Assembly (NCBI GenBank): GCA_039804245.1
Contig: JBDLWO010000233.1
Span: forward strand, 1-24,989
Direction: 5' to 3'
DNA from: M3007 sp039804245
GTDB lineage: Bacteria; Bacteroidota; Bacteroidia; Chitinophagales; Saprospiraceae
DNA: 24,989 nucleotides
The notes under the pieces are model-generated. The model worked only from the letters and a program-made list of their open reading frames with translations. It had not been told where the DNA came from and searched no databases. Below, in pieces: positions 1-8,800 of the stretch. The translations under genes were made by a program, and so were the position numbers. The stretch's first letter is position 1. Each line of letters starts with the position of its first letter.

Positions 1-905
1 ACCTTCGACCAGCTTTTGCCGGCGTTATTGGAAAGGAACAGTCCGCCAGCCTCCTTTTCGGAATCACTTTCAATGAGTGCATATACGCGGTCGGAGTTCG
101 AGCGGCGTACAGCTATGGACATCTTGCCCATTTCCGTGGGAAGCCCTTCCGTCATCTTTTCCCAGGTATCGCCGCCGTCTGTGGATTTATAGAGACCGCT
201 GCCGGGTCCGCCGCTGATAACCTGCCAAGGTCGGCGGCCGTGCTCCCACATGGCTGCGTACAAAATCCGTGGATTATTCATATCCATAGATAATTCAGTA
301 CAACCCGTTTTATCGTCAATGTAGAGCACCTTTTTCCAGGATTTGCCGCCATCGGTTGATTTGAAAATACCTCTTTCAGTCGAATTGCCGTACAGGGCAC
401 CCTGTGCAGCCACAAGCACCATATCAGGATTGGAGGGGTGAATGACGATGCGCGCGATGTGGCGGGTATCGCCGAGTCCCGATTGTTTCCAGGATTTGCC
501 TCCGTCGGTTGATTTGTACATACCATCGCCCGAGTGCGTCATGACCCCGCGCACCGCGTGCTCGCCCATACCCGCGTACACGACATTCGGGTCACTTTCC
601 GACACAGCGACCGCGCCGACAGTGCCGGTTTTGAAGAAGCCGTCGGAAACATTATTCCAGGTAAGCCCGAGGTCGGTTGTTTTCCACAGACCGCCGCCGG
701 TGGTACCCATATAATACGTGGTCATATCGCCGGGAACCCCTGAAACAGCCACTGAACGACCACCCCGGAAGGGGCCTATATTGCGCCATTTTACTGATTT
801 GAGGGCAGTATTCAGGTCAGATTCGCCGGTTTTGCTGTCGGATTGTGCGTTTACAGGAAGTGACAGCACAGACAGCAGGAGCAGAGGTAACAGTATCTTT
901 CTCAC
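1..905 (-). CDS. Secreted VPS10/BNR beta-propeller protein, N-terminal part (runs off the window)
   Basis: The minus-strand frame is open from a GTG at 905-903 to the window edge, giving 301 codons of the N-terminal part. An in-frame TGA at 944-942 limits how far upstream the start can lie; GTG 905 opens a clean signal peptide (VRKILLPLLLLSVLSLPVNA, then QSD), while the ATG at 945 is out of frame. The mature part begins with WRNIGPFRGGRS and then carries sortilin/BNR blade motifs: GGGLWKTTD, GDGMYKSTDGGKSW, RGIFKSTDGGKSW, GSGLYKSTDGGDTW and GGLFLSNNAGKSW. This is the pattern of the WD40/YVTN/BNR-like secreted proteins often annotated as glycosyl hydrolases, commonly about 1000 residues in Bacteroidota. 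The substrate cannot be read from the sequence and hydrolase activity should not be assumed. It is divergent from the SbtA-type gene, with 129 bp between the starts. No minus-strand TAnnTTTG box was found. Confidence 0.85.
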   Translation of the reverse strand, partial: MRKILLPLLLLSVLSLPVNAQSDSKTGESDLNTALKSVKWRNIGPFRGGRSVAVSGVPGDMTTYYMGTTGGGLWKTTDLGLTWNNVSDGFFKTGTVGAVAVSESDPNVVYAGMGEHAVRGVMTHSGDGMYKSTDGGKSWKQSGLGDTRHIARIVIHPSNPDMVLVAAQGALYGNSTERGIFKSTDGGKSWKKVLYIDDKTGCTELSMDMNNPRILYAAMWEHGRRPWQVISGGPGSGLYKSTDGGDTWEKMTEGLPTEMGKMSIAVRRSNSDRVYALIESDSEKEAGGLFLSNNAGKSWSK

Positions 906-1002
906 GGTTGGAAATAATTTTAATGAGGCCGTGAAAGTACTTCATTGCCTCCAAGACTTTCTCCGGCAGGCTAATATTAAACTGAAAAAATAGATAAGTT
1001 GG

Positions 1003-1010
1003 TAATTTTG
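1003..1010 (+). promoter_or_regulatory. Bacteroidota-type -7 promoter box (TAATTTTG) of the SbtA-type gene
   Basis: TAATTTTG matches the Bacteroidota sigma-ABfr -7 consensus TAnnTTTG and ends 24 bp before the ATG at 1035, which fits a short leader. No clear TTG -33 element is visible 19-21 bp upstream. The box overlaps the upstream in-frame extension of the reading frame and so supports starting the protein at 1035. Confidence 0.5.
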
Positions 1011-1034
1011 CGGCAGAATTGTAAAGAAGAGTCC

Positions 1035-2000
1035 ATGAATTTTGATTTGCTGCTTGAGAATCTGACGAACCCGGCCCTGTTGTTTTTCATCCTGGGCGTA
1101 CTGGCCGTGTATCTGAGAAGTGACCTGGAGATACCCTACAATTCCTCAAAGTTTATCTCCTTGTACCTGCTTTTTTCCATCGGGTTTAAAGGCGGACAGG
1201 AACTGGTACACGAACACATCACTGCCGAGGTATGGTGGTCCATCCTTTTTGGGTTGTTCATTTCTGCACTGATACCGGTTTACAGCTTCTTCATCTTGAA
1301 GCGCCGGCTGAACATACACGACTCGGGCGCACTGGCGGCTGCCTACGGATCGGTCAGTGCCGTGACCTTTGTTACGGCGGCATCCTATCTGGAAGCACAG
1401 CAGATGACACTGCACGGGCACATGGTAGCCATCATGGCGCTGATGGAATCGCCGGCGATTATTGCCGGGTTGCTGCTTATTTCACTCTACTCGAAGGAAG
1501 AAACACCGGGTGTCAGCAAGAAGGAGGTGATACTTCACTCGTTTACCAACGGGAGCGTTTTACTGATACTGGGCAGTCTGGTGATTGGTCTGCTGGCCAG
1601 CGACAAGCAGGCGGAGGGTATCAAGCCCTTTACCAATGATATTTTCAAGGGCTTTCTGGCTATATTTCTGCTCGACATGGGTATTACCAGCGGCAAAAAC
1701 CTGAAGTCTTTCTTTTCTTTTGGCTGGTTTCCATTTCTTTTTGCTGTTTTCATCCCGCTTGTCAACGGCTGTTTCTTTTCCTGGGCCAGTGTACTGGTAA
1801 CCCATGATCCTTCCAACCGCTTTATTTTCGGCATTCTGGCGGCGAGTGCATCGTACATTGCGGTGCCGGCGGCCATGAAAATTGCGGCGCCGAAGTCGAA
1901 TCCGGGTTTATTGCTACCCATGGCACTTGCTGTCACCTTCCCGATGAATATCACAGTGGGCATGCCGCTGTACTGGCAGATCGTGCAGATGACGATGTGA
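1035..2000 (+). CDS. sbtA: SbtA-family sodium-dependent bicarbonate symporter
   Basis: This 321-residue polytopic inner-membrane protein matches the Sbt_1 family (formerly DUF897), whose cyanobacterial members carry out Na+/HCO3- symport. Diagnostic stretches are LTNPALLFFILGVLAV at the N-terminus, FISLYLLFSIGFKGGQEL, YGSVSAVTFVTAA (GSVS at residues 105-108), LLDMGITSGKNL, and LAASASYIAVPAAM (about 269-282). The two Ser-containing motifs sit at equivalent places in the two halves, as expected for an inverted-repeat fold of about ten helices. The ATG at 1035 is chosen over an in-frame TTG at 999 because the likely promoter lies between them and family members begin near this Met. No gene for the PII-like partner SbtB is adjacent. 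The stop is 8 bp from that of the convergent response regulator. Bicarbonate as substrate is inferred from the family. Confidence 0.9.
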   Translation: MNFDLLLENLTNPALLFFILGVLAVYLRSDLEIPYNSSKFISLYLLFSIGFKGGQELVHEHITAEVWWSILFGLFISALIPVYSFFILKRRLNIHDSGALAAAYGSVSAVTFVTAASYLEAQQMTLHGHMVAIMALMESPAIIAGLLLISLYSKEETPGVSKKEVILHSFTNGSVLLILGSLVIGLLASDKQAEGIKPFTNDIFKGFLAIFLLDMGITSGKNLKSFFSFGWFPFLFAVFIPLVNGCFFSWASVLVTHDPSNRFIFGILAASASYIAVPAAMKIAAPKSNPGLLLPMALAVTFPMNITVGMPLYWQIVQMTM

Positions 2001-2008
2001 GCATTGGC

Positions 2009-2740
2009 TCAGTCATCATCGCGGCCCAGCAGTTCCCTGACTTTTGCTTTGTGCGACTTGCTGACCGGCAGTTCGTGTTTGTTTACCACAATGACTCCGG
2101 ATTTCAGATTGACCTGTTGAATGAGGTCCTTGCGGACGATAAAACGGCGGTGAATCTGCAGGAAACGATCTGCAGGAAGTTTGTCCAGTATCTCCTGAAT
2201 GGGCATCCTGATCATAAAGGACTGGTTGCTGGTGGAGATAATCCGGCAGTAGTTCTCCACGGACTCGGCGAACAGGATATCGGAAAAGGCCAACTTGTGA
2301 AAAACCTCATTTTTCTTCACAAAAAAGAAGTCCCTGACTTCCCCCGACTGCCCTCTTTCCATGCTGAAGGCGGAAGCCCGCGTCAGGGCATCATTCAGGG
2401 CAGTTATGAGTATATATTTTTCTACGGGTTTTCTCAGATAGCCGAAGGTAAGTGTGCCACGTGTTTTTTCTTCATACGCGGGGTCAATAATCGCCGTCAT
2501 GTAAAAGATTGGAATATGCAGGTGAGCGACAGCTTTACCGACATCCACCCCGGTAAGTCGTCCCCCGATATTGATATCCATGAAAACGATATCCGGTTTT
2601 CGGGAAAATATCAGGTCGAGCGCTTCTGCCGAGTTGTCAGTTCGGGAGTAGCAGGTGTAGCCCAGTTCGTGGAGCAGCATTTCCAGATCCAGGGCAAAAG
2701 AAAGATCGTCTTCAACAATAAGAATTCGGAGTTCGCTCAC
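2009..2740 (-). CDS. LytTR-family response regulator
   Basis: This 243-residue cytoplasmic regulator has an N-terminal receiver domain (about 1-120) and a C-terminal LytTR DNA-binding domain (about 138-240). The receiver has the acidic pocket E10-D11-D12, phosphoacceptor D55 in IVFMDINI, T82, and K104-P105 in YLRKP. The C-terminal part shows LytTR hallmarks: FSDILFAESVENYCRI, FLQIHRRFIVRKDLI and an ELPVSKSHKAKVREL ending. The start is GTG at 2740; the protein begins SELRILIVEDD, leaving no room for an upstream extension. It is divergent from the TPR histidine kinase, the likely phosphodonor, and convergent with the SbtA-type gene. LytTR proteins bind paired 9-bp direct repeats about two helical turns apart. 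Two such pairs lie in this window at 5518-5547 and 13748-13777 and are plausible targets. Confidence 0.93.
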   Translation of the reverse strand: MSELRILIVEDDLSFALDLEMLLHELGYTCYSRTDNSAEALDLIFSRKPDIVFMDINIGGRLTGVDVGKAVAHLHIPIFYMTAIIDPAYEEKTRGTLTFGYLRKPVEKYILITALNDALTRASAFSMERGQSGEVRDFFFVKKNEVFHKLAFSDILFAESVENYCRIISTSNQSFMIRMPIQEILDKLPADRFLQIHRRFIVRKDLIQQVNLKSGVIVVNKHELPVSKSHKAKVRELLGRDDD

Positions 2741-2770
2741 GCTGGTGGATTAACTGCCTTATTTCAAGAC

Positions 2771-2778
2771 CAAAGATA
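2771..2778 (-). promoter_or_regulatory. -7 promoter box (TATCTTTG) of the response regulator gene
   Basis: Read on the minus strand this is TATCTTTG, an exact TAnnTTTG match, ending 30 bp before the GTG at 2740. The same octamer faces the other way at 2830-2837, with 51 very AT-rich bases between the two. No TTG -33 element is obvious. Confidence 0.55.
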
Positions 2779-2829
2779 ATTGTTTTTAGACATTTCTTAG
2801 ATTTATTAAAAAGAAATTAAAAGTAAATA

Positions 2830-2837
2830 TATCTTTG
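2830..2837 (+). promoter_or_regulatory. -7 promoter box (TATCTTTG) of the sensor kinase gene
   Basis: TATCTTTG is an exact TAnnTTTG match ending 43 bp before the ATG at 2881, implying a leader of about 35 nt. It mirrors the box at 2771-2778, so kinase and regulator appear to be expressed from back-to-back promoters of the same type. Confidence 0.55.
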
Positions 2838-2880
2838 TAAATTCCGATGTTCGAAAACAGCGTTCAAACGTCTTTGCAGT

Positions 2881-5286
2881 ATGCAGATTTTTGAAACTTT
2901 GATTCACAGTGTAAATTTTAAGGTGATGTGTTCAAGATGTATGAGTACCCTGCTGTTTGTTTTTCACGCGCTGGTTTCGTTAACCGGGCAGAACTCAGAC
3001 GAACTGAAGCAAAAATTAACTCGTCAACTTCCATCGGGAGAAAGGCTGGAAACTATAAGAAGTCTGATTACACTACTGATCAGCGAAGACAAGGCACTGG
3101 TAAAGTCGGTATACCTTCCGATGTTGCATGAGGAGGTTATGCGATCGGACAATAAAGAATTTGCTGCCTACGAGGCGGAGGTCGGAGCCAATTTGTTATA
3201 TCTGAGCGGTCAGATTGATTCCGCACTGGTTCAGTACATGCGAGCGCGAGATCTTTACCTGACAGCCGGGAAAAAAGACAAGTTACTCACTACTTACTGC
3301 AGGGCTGGCATCATGTACAGCCTTAAGGGAGACTACAGCCGGGCCTTGCAGATATATCGCGAGGTGACAGCAGCCGGTGTTGACTATCCCGATGTTATGG
3401 CACTGGTAAACAATCAGTTGGGTTCTGTATTTCACTATCAGGGTGTCAGGGACTCCGCACTTTTTTACTACAAAAAATCTGCGGTGCTGTATGGGGTATT
3501 AAAAGATTCTGCGGGTATGATGCGTCCGATGTTTAACAGTGCCGTATTACTTAGAGAGGAGGGAAAGGAACAGGAAGCACTTGAGCTACTGATGACAATC
3601 AAGGCGTGGAGGGAACGTAACAAAATGTATCGAGACCTGTACAACACGGTTAATGTGATCAGTCAGATTTACACAAAGATGGGGAGATATGAACAGGCGC
3701 TCGAATATGCTGAACAGGCATACGGATACGCTGTCCGTCAGAATGACGACGTACTAAAAGTAATATCTTTGGGGAATATTGCGAATGTATGTAAGGAAAC
3801 CGGGGAAATTGACAGAGCTGCACGTTATCTCGAGCAGGCACTCGATTTCGCTGAATCAACGGGAAATACCAATGACATACTTCAAACCATGTACAGGCTC
3901 GGTCAGTTGTGGCTGAATGCAAAAAGATACGATCTTTCGGTAGAAATATTGGAAAAAGCGAGGACGGTGATCGCTGCCAAAGGTACTTCGAGGACAACTC
4001 CAACTATTCTGGTGGCACTGGGTCAGGCGTATCTGATGCAGAACAAACTGGATGAGGCAAGAAAGTACCTGAAAACGGGTATGGGAATGGCTGAGTCAAT
4101 GGGGCAGGAGCATGTAAAAAATGATGCCACAGGTCTGATGGGGCGAGTTTATCTCAGAGAAAACAGACCGTATGATGCAATAAGAGCTGCGGATATTTCA
4201 TATAAAAGTTCAGTGAAAGAAGGTTTTGTTGTCAACCAGATTGAAAATCTTTCCACCTTGTATGATGCCTACAAGATGGTGGGCAACTACAAAGAAGCAT
4301 TGTCTGCTTACGAGCGTTACAGGACGTTGAGTGATTCGGTGAACAGTATTGAGCAAGTAAAACAATTGACAGTTAAAACTCAGCAGTTTGAATTTAATCT
4401 TGAACGGGAAAAGACCATGGCAGAGCAAAGGCAGCGCGAGTCGTTATTGCAGGCTGAAATAAAACGCAATGGTATCATCGCAGTTGCTATCGGAGTTCTT
4501 TTTCTCCTTATGTTATTCCACTTCATGAATTCCAGATCCAAAAATCGGATCATTTCACAAAAAAATGAAGAACTGGAGTCACTGAACAGTGTCAAGGACA
4601 AACTTTTTGCTATTATTGGGCACGACCTCAGGAGTCCGGTACAGTCTCTTCACGGGCTTGTCAGGAAAGTGCATTACCTGATTGACAGGAATGAATTTGA
4701 GTTATTAAACAAACTGAGTGTTCAGATCGAACAAAAAGTATACTCCACGCTGCAGTTGACGGATAACCTGCTGATATGGGCACAATCTCAACGGAGTGCA
4801 GTAAAAGTAAAATTGGTCTCAGTTGATATGGCCGAAATTCTGAGGCTTACACTTGCGCCTCTGGAGCCATCTGCACAGAATAAACAAATTGAACTCACAG
4901 TTGACGAAGCTTCGTTCCGGGTTGATACCGATTCCGATATAGTACAAGTGATAATCCGGAATCTGGCCGATAACGCTGTGAAGTTCACAAAACCGGGGGG
5001 TAGTGTTCGGGTTAGCTCAGGGGAGTTTCCGGGTGGATTTTATGTGAAAGTCAGTGACACTGGAGTTGGTATGAGCAATGAAAAAATTGCCGGATTATTC
5101 ACTTCCGAAGGTGCCGGCAGTGATTCGGGTACGATGGGAGAAATGGGTGCCGGACTAGGATTTTCGGTTGTGAAAGAGATGACGGCACTGCTGGGGGGGG
5201 AGGTACAGGTCACCAGTGTGGAGGGAGAAGGAACCACTGTTTGCATCGAGATTAAAACTGTTGCACAACAAATATCACCGTTATAA
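2881..5286 (+). CDS. TPR-sensor transmembrane histidine kinase
   Basis: This 801-residue protein has the order: hydrophobic export signal (about 20-36), TPR array (about 115-490, for example GDYSRALQIY, GRYEQALEYA, GEIDRAARYLEQAL, GNYKEALSAYERY), charged coiled coil (about 495-528), one membrane helix (about 530-546), HisKA and HATPase_c. The phospho-acceptor is H581 in IIGHDLRSP. The ATP site has N698 in NLADNAVKF, D726 in SDTGVGMS, and G756-A-G-L-G760. The TPR region is therefore probably periplasmic and the kinase core cytoplasmic. Start 2881 is the most upstream option; Met16 (2926) would give a more typical signal peptide. It is probably the partner of the divergent LytTR regulator, which is inferred from position. 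That pairing is somewhat unusual, since LytTR regulators more often pair with His_kinase (PF06580) sensors. A run of eight G lies at codons 771-774. Confidence 0.9.
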   Translation: MQIFETLIHSVNFKVMCSRCMSTLLFVFHALVSLTGQNSDELKQKLTRQLPSGERLETIRSLITLLISEDKALVKSVYLPMLHEEVMRSDNKEFAAYEAEVGANLLYLSGQIDSALVQYMRARDLYLTAGKKDKLLTTYCRAGIMYSLKGDYSRALQIYREVTAAGVDYPDVMALVNNQLGSVFHYQGVRDSALFYYKKSAVLYGVLKDSAGMMRPMFNSAVLLREEGKEQEALELLMTIKAWRERNKMYRDLYNTVNVISQIYTKMGRYEQALEYAEQAYGYAVRQNDDVLKVISLGNIANVCKETGEIDRAARYLEQALDFAESTGNTNDILQTMYRLGQLWLNAKRYDLSVEILEKARTVIAAKGTSRTTPTILVALGQAYLMQNKLDEARKYLKTGMGMAESMGQEHVKNDATGLMGRVYLRENRPYDAIRAADISYKSSVKEGFVVNQIENLSTLYDAYKMVGNYKEALSAYERYRTLSDSVNSIEQVKQLTVKTQQFEFNLEREKTMAEQRQRESLLQAEIKRNGIIAVAIGVLFLLMLFHFMNSRSKNRIISQKNEELESLNSVKDKLFAIIGHDLRSPVQSLHGLVRKVHYLIDRNEFELLNKLSVQIEQKVYSTLQLTDNLLIWAQSQRSAVKVKLVSVDMAEILRLTLAPLEPSAQNKQIELTVDEASFRVDTDSDIVQVIIRNLADNAVKFTKPGGSVRVSSGEFPGGFYVKVSDTGVGMSNEKIAGLFTSEGAGSDSGTMGEMGAGLGFSVVKEMTALLGGEVQVTSVEGEGTTVCIEIKTVAQQISPL
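5193..5200 (+). repeat. G8 homopolymer tract inside the kinase gene
   Basis: Eight consecutive G encode part of LLGGEV just after the G2 box of the ATPase domain (codons 771-774 of 801). A one-base slip would replace roughly the last 30 residues of the kinase. Confidence 0.9.
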
Positions 5287-5817
5287 CACCGACCAGCCGA
5301 ACTCCGGTTGCCGGATAATGTCGAGAGATAGTACCGGGATGGTCCACTGGCAAGTTTCGATAATAGCCATTGAATGTCCTGCTTATTTAATAACAATATA
5401 TTTTCAAATTATTGCTATTTATAGACGTTGTCTGAGTGAGTGTTCAGGCGTCTATCAAAAATATGGATGATGGACTGAAGTATTGGTTGCCTACCCGGAC
5501 AGATTCGGTTGGGCACTCCACTTGTCACAAAAAAATGACCATTCGTCACTTATTGAATAAAGATTTCCTGAATTGGCGGTTCTTTCACAATAACTGCATA
5601 TCACATGTTTGTGCGCAAACCCGTAGTGACGCCTACACGTACGCCTACTACCGTTCCTACGGGCTCTCTGTTCGCTGTGTCGCAGAATAATCAGTTTAAG
5701 GGTTTGAACAGTAATGTCCTGACCAGCTTAATACAACTCATTTCCAACTTTTTCTTCACTAGTCTGACTGGATATTCGAATCAGGCTAACAATTTGCTCA
5801 TTTTTTCATCCTTTTGT
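5287..5817. other. Intergenic region upstream of the giant exoprotein gene
   Basis: This 531-bp stretch holds no convincing gene. Its recognisable content is the paired direct repeat at 5518-5547. An imperfect inverted repeat lies at 5423-5453 (arms AGACG..CTGA and TCAG..CGTCT), and a short dyad GTTTGTGCGCAAAC lies near 5606-5619. No exact TAnnTTTG box was found; CATGTTTG at 5604-5611 is the closest. The giant reading frame extends open to 5605, but that extension is low-complexity and precedes the real signal peptide, so I treat it as leader sequence of up to about 250 nt. No strong terminator for the kinase gene is seen. Confidence 0.6.
5518..5547 (+). promoter_or_regulatory. Candidate LytTR operator: two 9-bp direct repeats 21 bp apart
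   Basis: Half-sites are CCACTTGTC (5518-5526) and CCATTCGTC (5539-5547), each followed by A, with starts exactly 21 bp apart (two helical turns). The second differs by one base from the Pseudomonas AlgR site CCGTTCGTC, AlgR being a LytTR protein. The same arrangement recurs at 13748-13777. From 5530 to 5550 the sequence is identical over 21 bp to 13760-13780. The site lies about 270 bp upstream of the exoprotein ATG. Confidence 0.65.
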
Positions 5818-8800
5818 ATGTCGAAATTCAATTTCTTTTCTGTAGTAGTACTGACAATCATCATCGCGTCTTTCTTGATTCATTCTGAAATTGCTGCGCA
5901 ACCATGGCTTGAATCAACAGGAAAAAATGCCAATTTCTTCGAAATTCAGAAATCCTTCAATCAGTATTGGGAAGGGAAAGAGCGTGTAAAAGGCAGTGGT
6001 TACAAAGTCTTCAGACGCTGGGAAGAATACTGGAGGTATCGTGTGAACCCTGATGGTACATTCCCTTTGTCCGGGGTCGTGCTCACAGGTTTGGAGGAGC
6101 ATAGCCAGTTGGTGAATGCGAGCGCCAGCAGGGGGGGGGCAATGGCTGCCTGGACGGCCATGGGCCCCAATACTTCAGCCGGAGGTTACTCCGGTTTGGG
6201 TCGTATTAACGCCATAGCTTTTCATCCTACGAATTCGGATATAATATGGGCAGGGTCGCCCGGAGGTGGCTTGTGGAAGTCAACTGACGGAGGAGCTACC
6301 TGGAATACGGGGTATGATAATTTCGCCGTTCTGGGTGTTTCGAGCATTCTTGTAACGCCGTCCAATCCCAATATTATGTATGTGGCTACCGGCGACGCTG
6401 ATGGCGGACATACAAGATCTATTGGTGTGTATAAATCTACTGATGGTGGCGCTACCTGGGCGGCTACCGGGCTCACGTTTACGCTGGCCAGTTATATGTC
6501 CATCTGGAAAATACTCATGGACCCCAATGACGAATCCCATATTCTGGCTGCGACCAACGATGGGCTTTATCGCACCACTGACTCCGGCACTTCCTGGACA
6601 AAGGTGGTGAATGACCACTTTTTTGACGTGGAGGCACAGCCCGGTACCTCCTCCAATAATTTCTATGCATCCACCTATGATCGCCTCTATCGAAGTACAG
6701 ATAATGGTGCCACCTGGACACTTGTCCAGAACATCACTGGTTCTGGCCGTATCGCTATCGGAGTGTCTGCTGCCGATCCTTCGATAGTGGTTGCCTTGTG
6801 TAGCAAGTCATCCAACAATTCGTTTTTAGGGTTTTATCGCTCAACCAACAATGGCGCGAGCTACTCGCTGCAGTCAAGTGCCCCAAATTTGCTCGGATAC
6901 AGAGCTGACGGATCGGATAACAACGGACAGGGTTGGTATGACCTTGTGGTAACAATTGACCCAACTGATGTAAATACCGTGTATATTGGCGGAATTAATA
7001 TATGGAAATCAACAGATGCTGGCGTTACCTGGAATCTGAAAGGCCATTGGCTTGGTGAAAATGGTGCACAAACAGTACATGCTGACCAACACGCTTTTGA
7101 ATGGCAAAATAACACGACACTTTTCAATGGAAATGATGGTGGCATCTATAAAACAGTTAATGGCGGAACAAACTGGACTGATATAACCAATGGTATGCAG
7201 ATCAGTCAGATGTACCGATTGGGCGTGTCGCAGACAACCAATGAGGTGGTAACAGGTTTGCAGGACAATGGAAGCAAGTTGCGTAGCTCGGACGGTATCT
7301 GGACAGATGTACTGGGTGGTGACGGAATGGAGTGCGCCATTGATTATTCCAATGCGCAATATATGTATTATACATATCAGGAGGGTGTACTGTTAAGAAG
7401 CAGTGACGGCGGACTTACCGAAGTAGAAATCACCCCCTTCGGTTTGGGAAGAACGGGTGCCTGGGTAACACCTTATATCATATCTTCGCATGACCCGGCA
7501 ACGCTTTTTATCGGCTATAATGATGTCTATAAATCAACTGACAGAGGAAATTCCTGGACGCAGATATCCACTAATTTATCCGTTTCAACAGACCTGACTG
7601 TACTGGCCGATGCATCTTCCGATGCGAATGTAATTTATGCTGGCAAAAATGACGCTCTTTACCGGACAATCAACGGTGGTACCGACTGGGCTACCATGAC
7701 TATCCCGGCTGGTGCAGGTAGCCTCACATATCTTTGTGTCAGTCCGGCTGACGCCAACACCATTTATGCCACCATGTCAAATTACACCGCCGGCAGCAAG
7801 GTGTACAAATCAACTAACGGTGGCGTAACCTGGACGAATATCTCCGGTATTCTGCCCAACCTTCCAGCCAATTGTGTCATTTATCAGAAAGGATCTCCGG
7901 AGGGCCTTTATGTTGGAATGGATGCAGGTGTATATTATCGGGATAGTATTACCAATGAATGGGCACTCGTTGGTACGGGTCTCCCCAATGTAATTGTCAA
8001 TGAACTTGAGATTAAATATGATACAGGCAAGCTCCGTGCAGCTACTTTTGGTCGGGGCCTTTGGGAATCCGACATCAATTGTGTATCGCCAACAATTTAT
8101 GGGCCCCTTGCCCTTCAGCCAAGCTGTACACCGAATTACGACGGAGCTATAGGGATTTTAGCAGGTGGAAATGGCATGCTGGAATACAGTGTGAATGGCG
8201 GAACAAACTGGCAATTTAGCAATGCTTTCCCTAATCTCGCGCCCGGCAACTATGATATCATGGTACGCTTGAAAGACTCACCAACCTGTGTTGCCACCTG
8301 GTCATCTAATCCGGTAGTAATCATATCGCCCTATCCGACTGCTTCTACTGTTACCGGTGGGGGATCTTACTGTAGTGGTGGTGCCGGTGTGCCGGCAGGA
8401 CTGAATAGTACTCAGACCGGCGTAAACTATCAGCTCCGACTCAACGATTCCAATATCGGGAATTCAGTCAGTGGTACCGGATCGGCAATCACGTTCGGAA
8501 ACCAAATAGCTGCAGGGACTTACACAGTCATAGGTACCAATATCACAACTGGCTGTACGGCAAGTATGACAGGATCCGTGACGGTAACTGTCAACTCCAT
8601 TCCAATGGCTGCCATAGAGATATCCGAGACTTCCGGCCTTAATAATAATGACGGTTACATTTGTGACGGTGCCAGTGTTACACTATCCGCAACAGGAGGT
8701 GACTCCTATGCCTGGAGTTCCGGATTAGGAACTAACAATCTGGTGACACTTACACCGGTTACGAGTGTATATACGAATCGTACCAACTGGTTGTCTGCTG

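Noticed and set aside
278..714. Short open frames on both strands in the left edge region
   Set aside because: They overlap the partial minus-strand VPS10/BNR gene, whose frame is continuous over 301 codons with clear repeat motifs.
1997..2779. Plus-strand open frame of 260 codons
   Set aside because: It is antisense to the LytTR response regulator, whose catalytic and DNA-binding motifs are intact on the minus strand.
5605..5817. N-terminal extension of the giant exoprotein
   Set aside because: The extension is low-complexity and would bury the signal peptide that starts at 5818 inside the protein.
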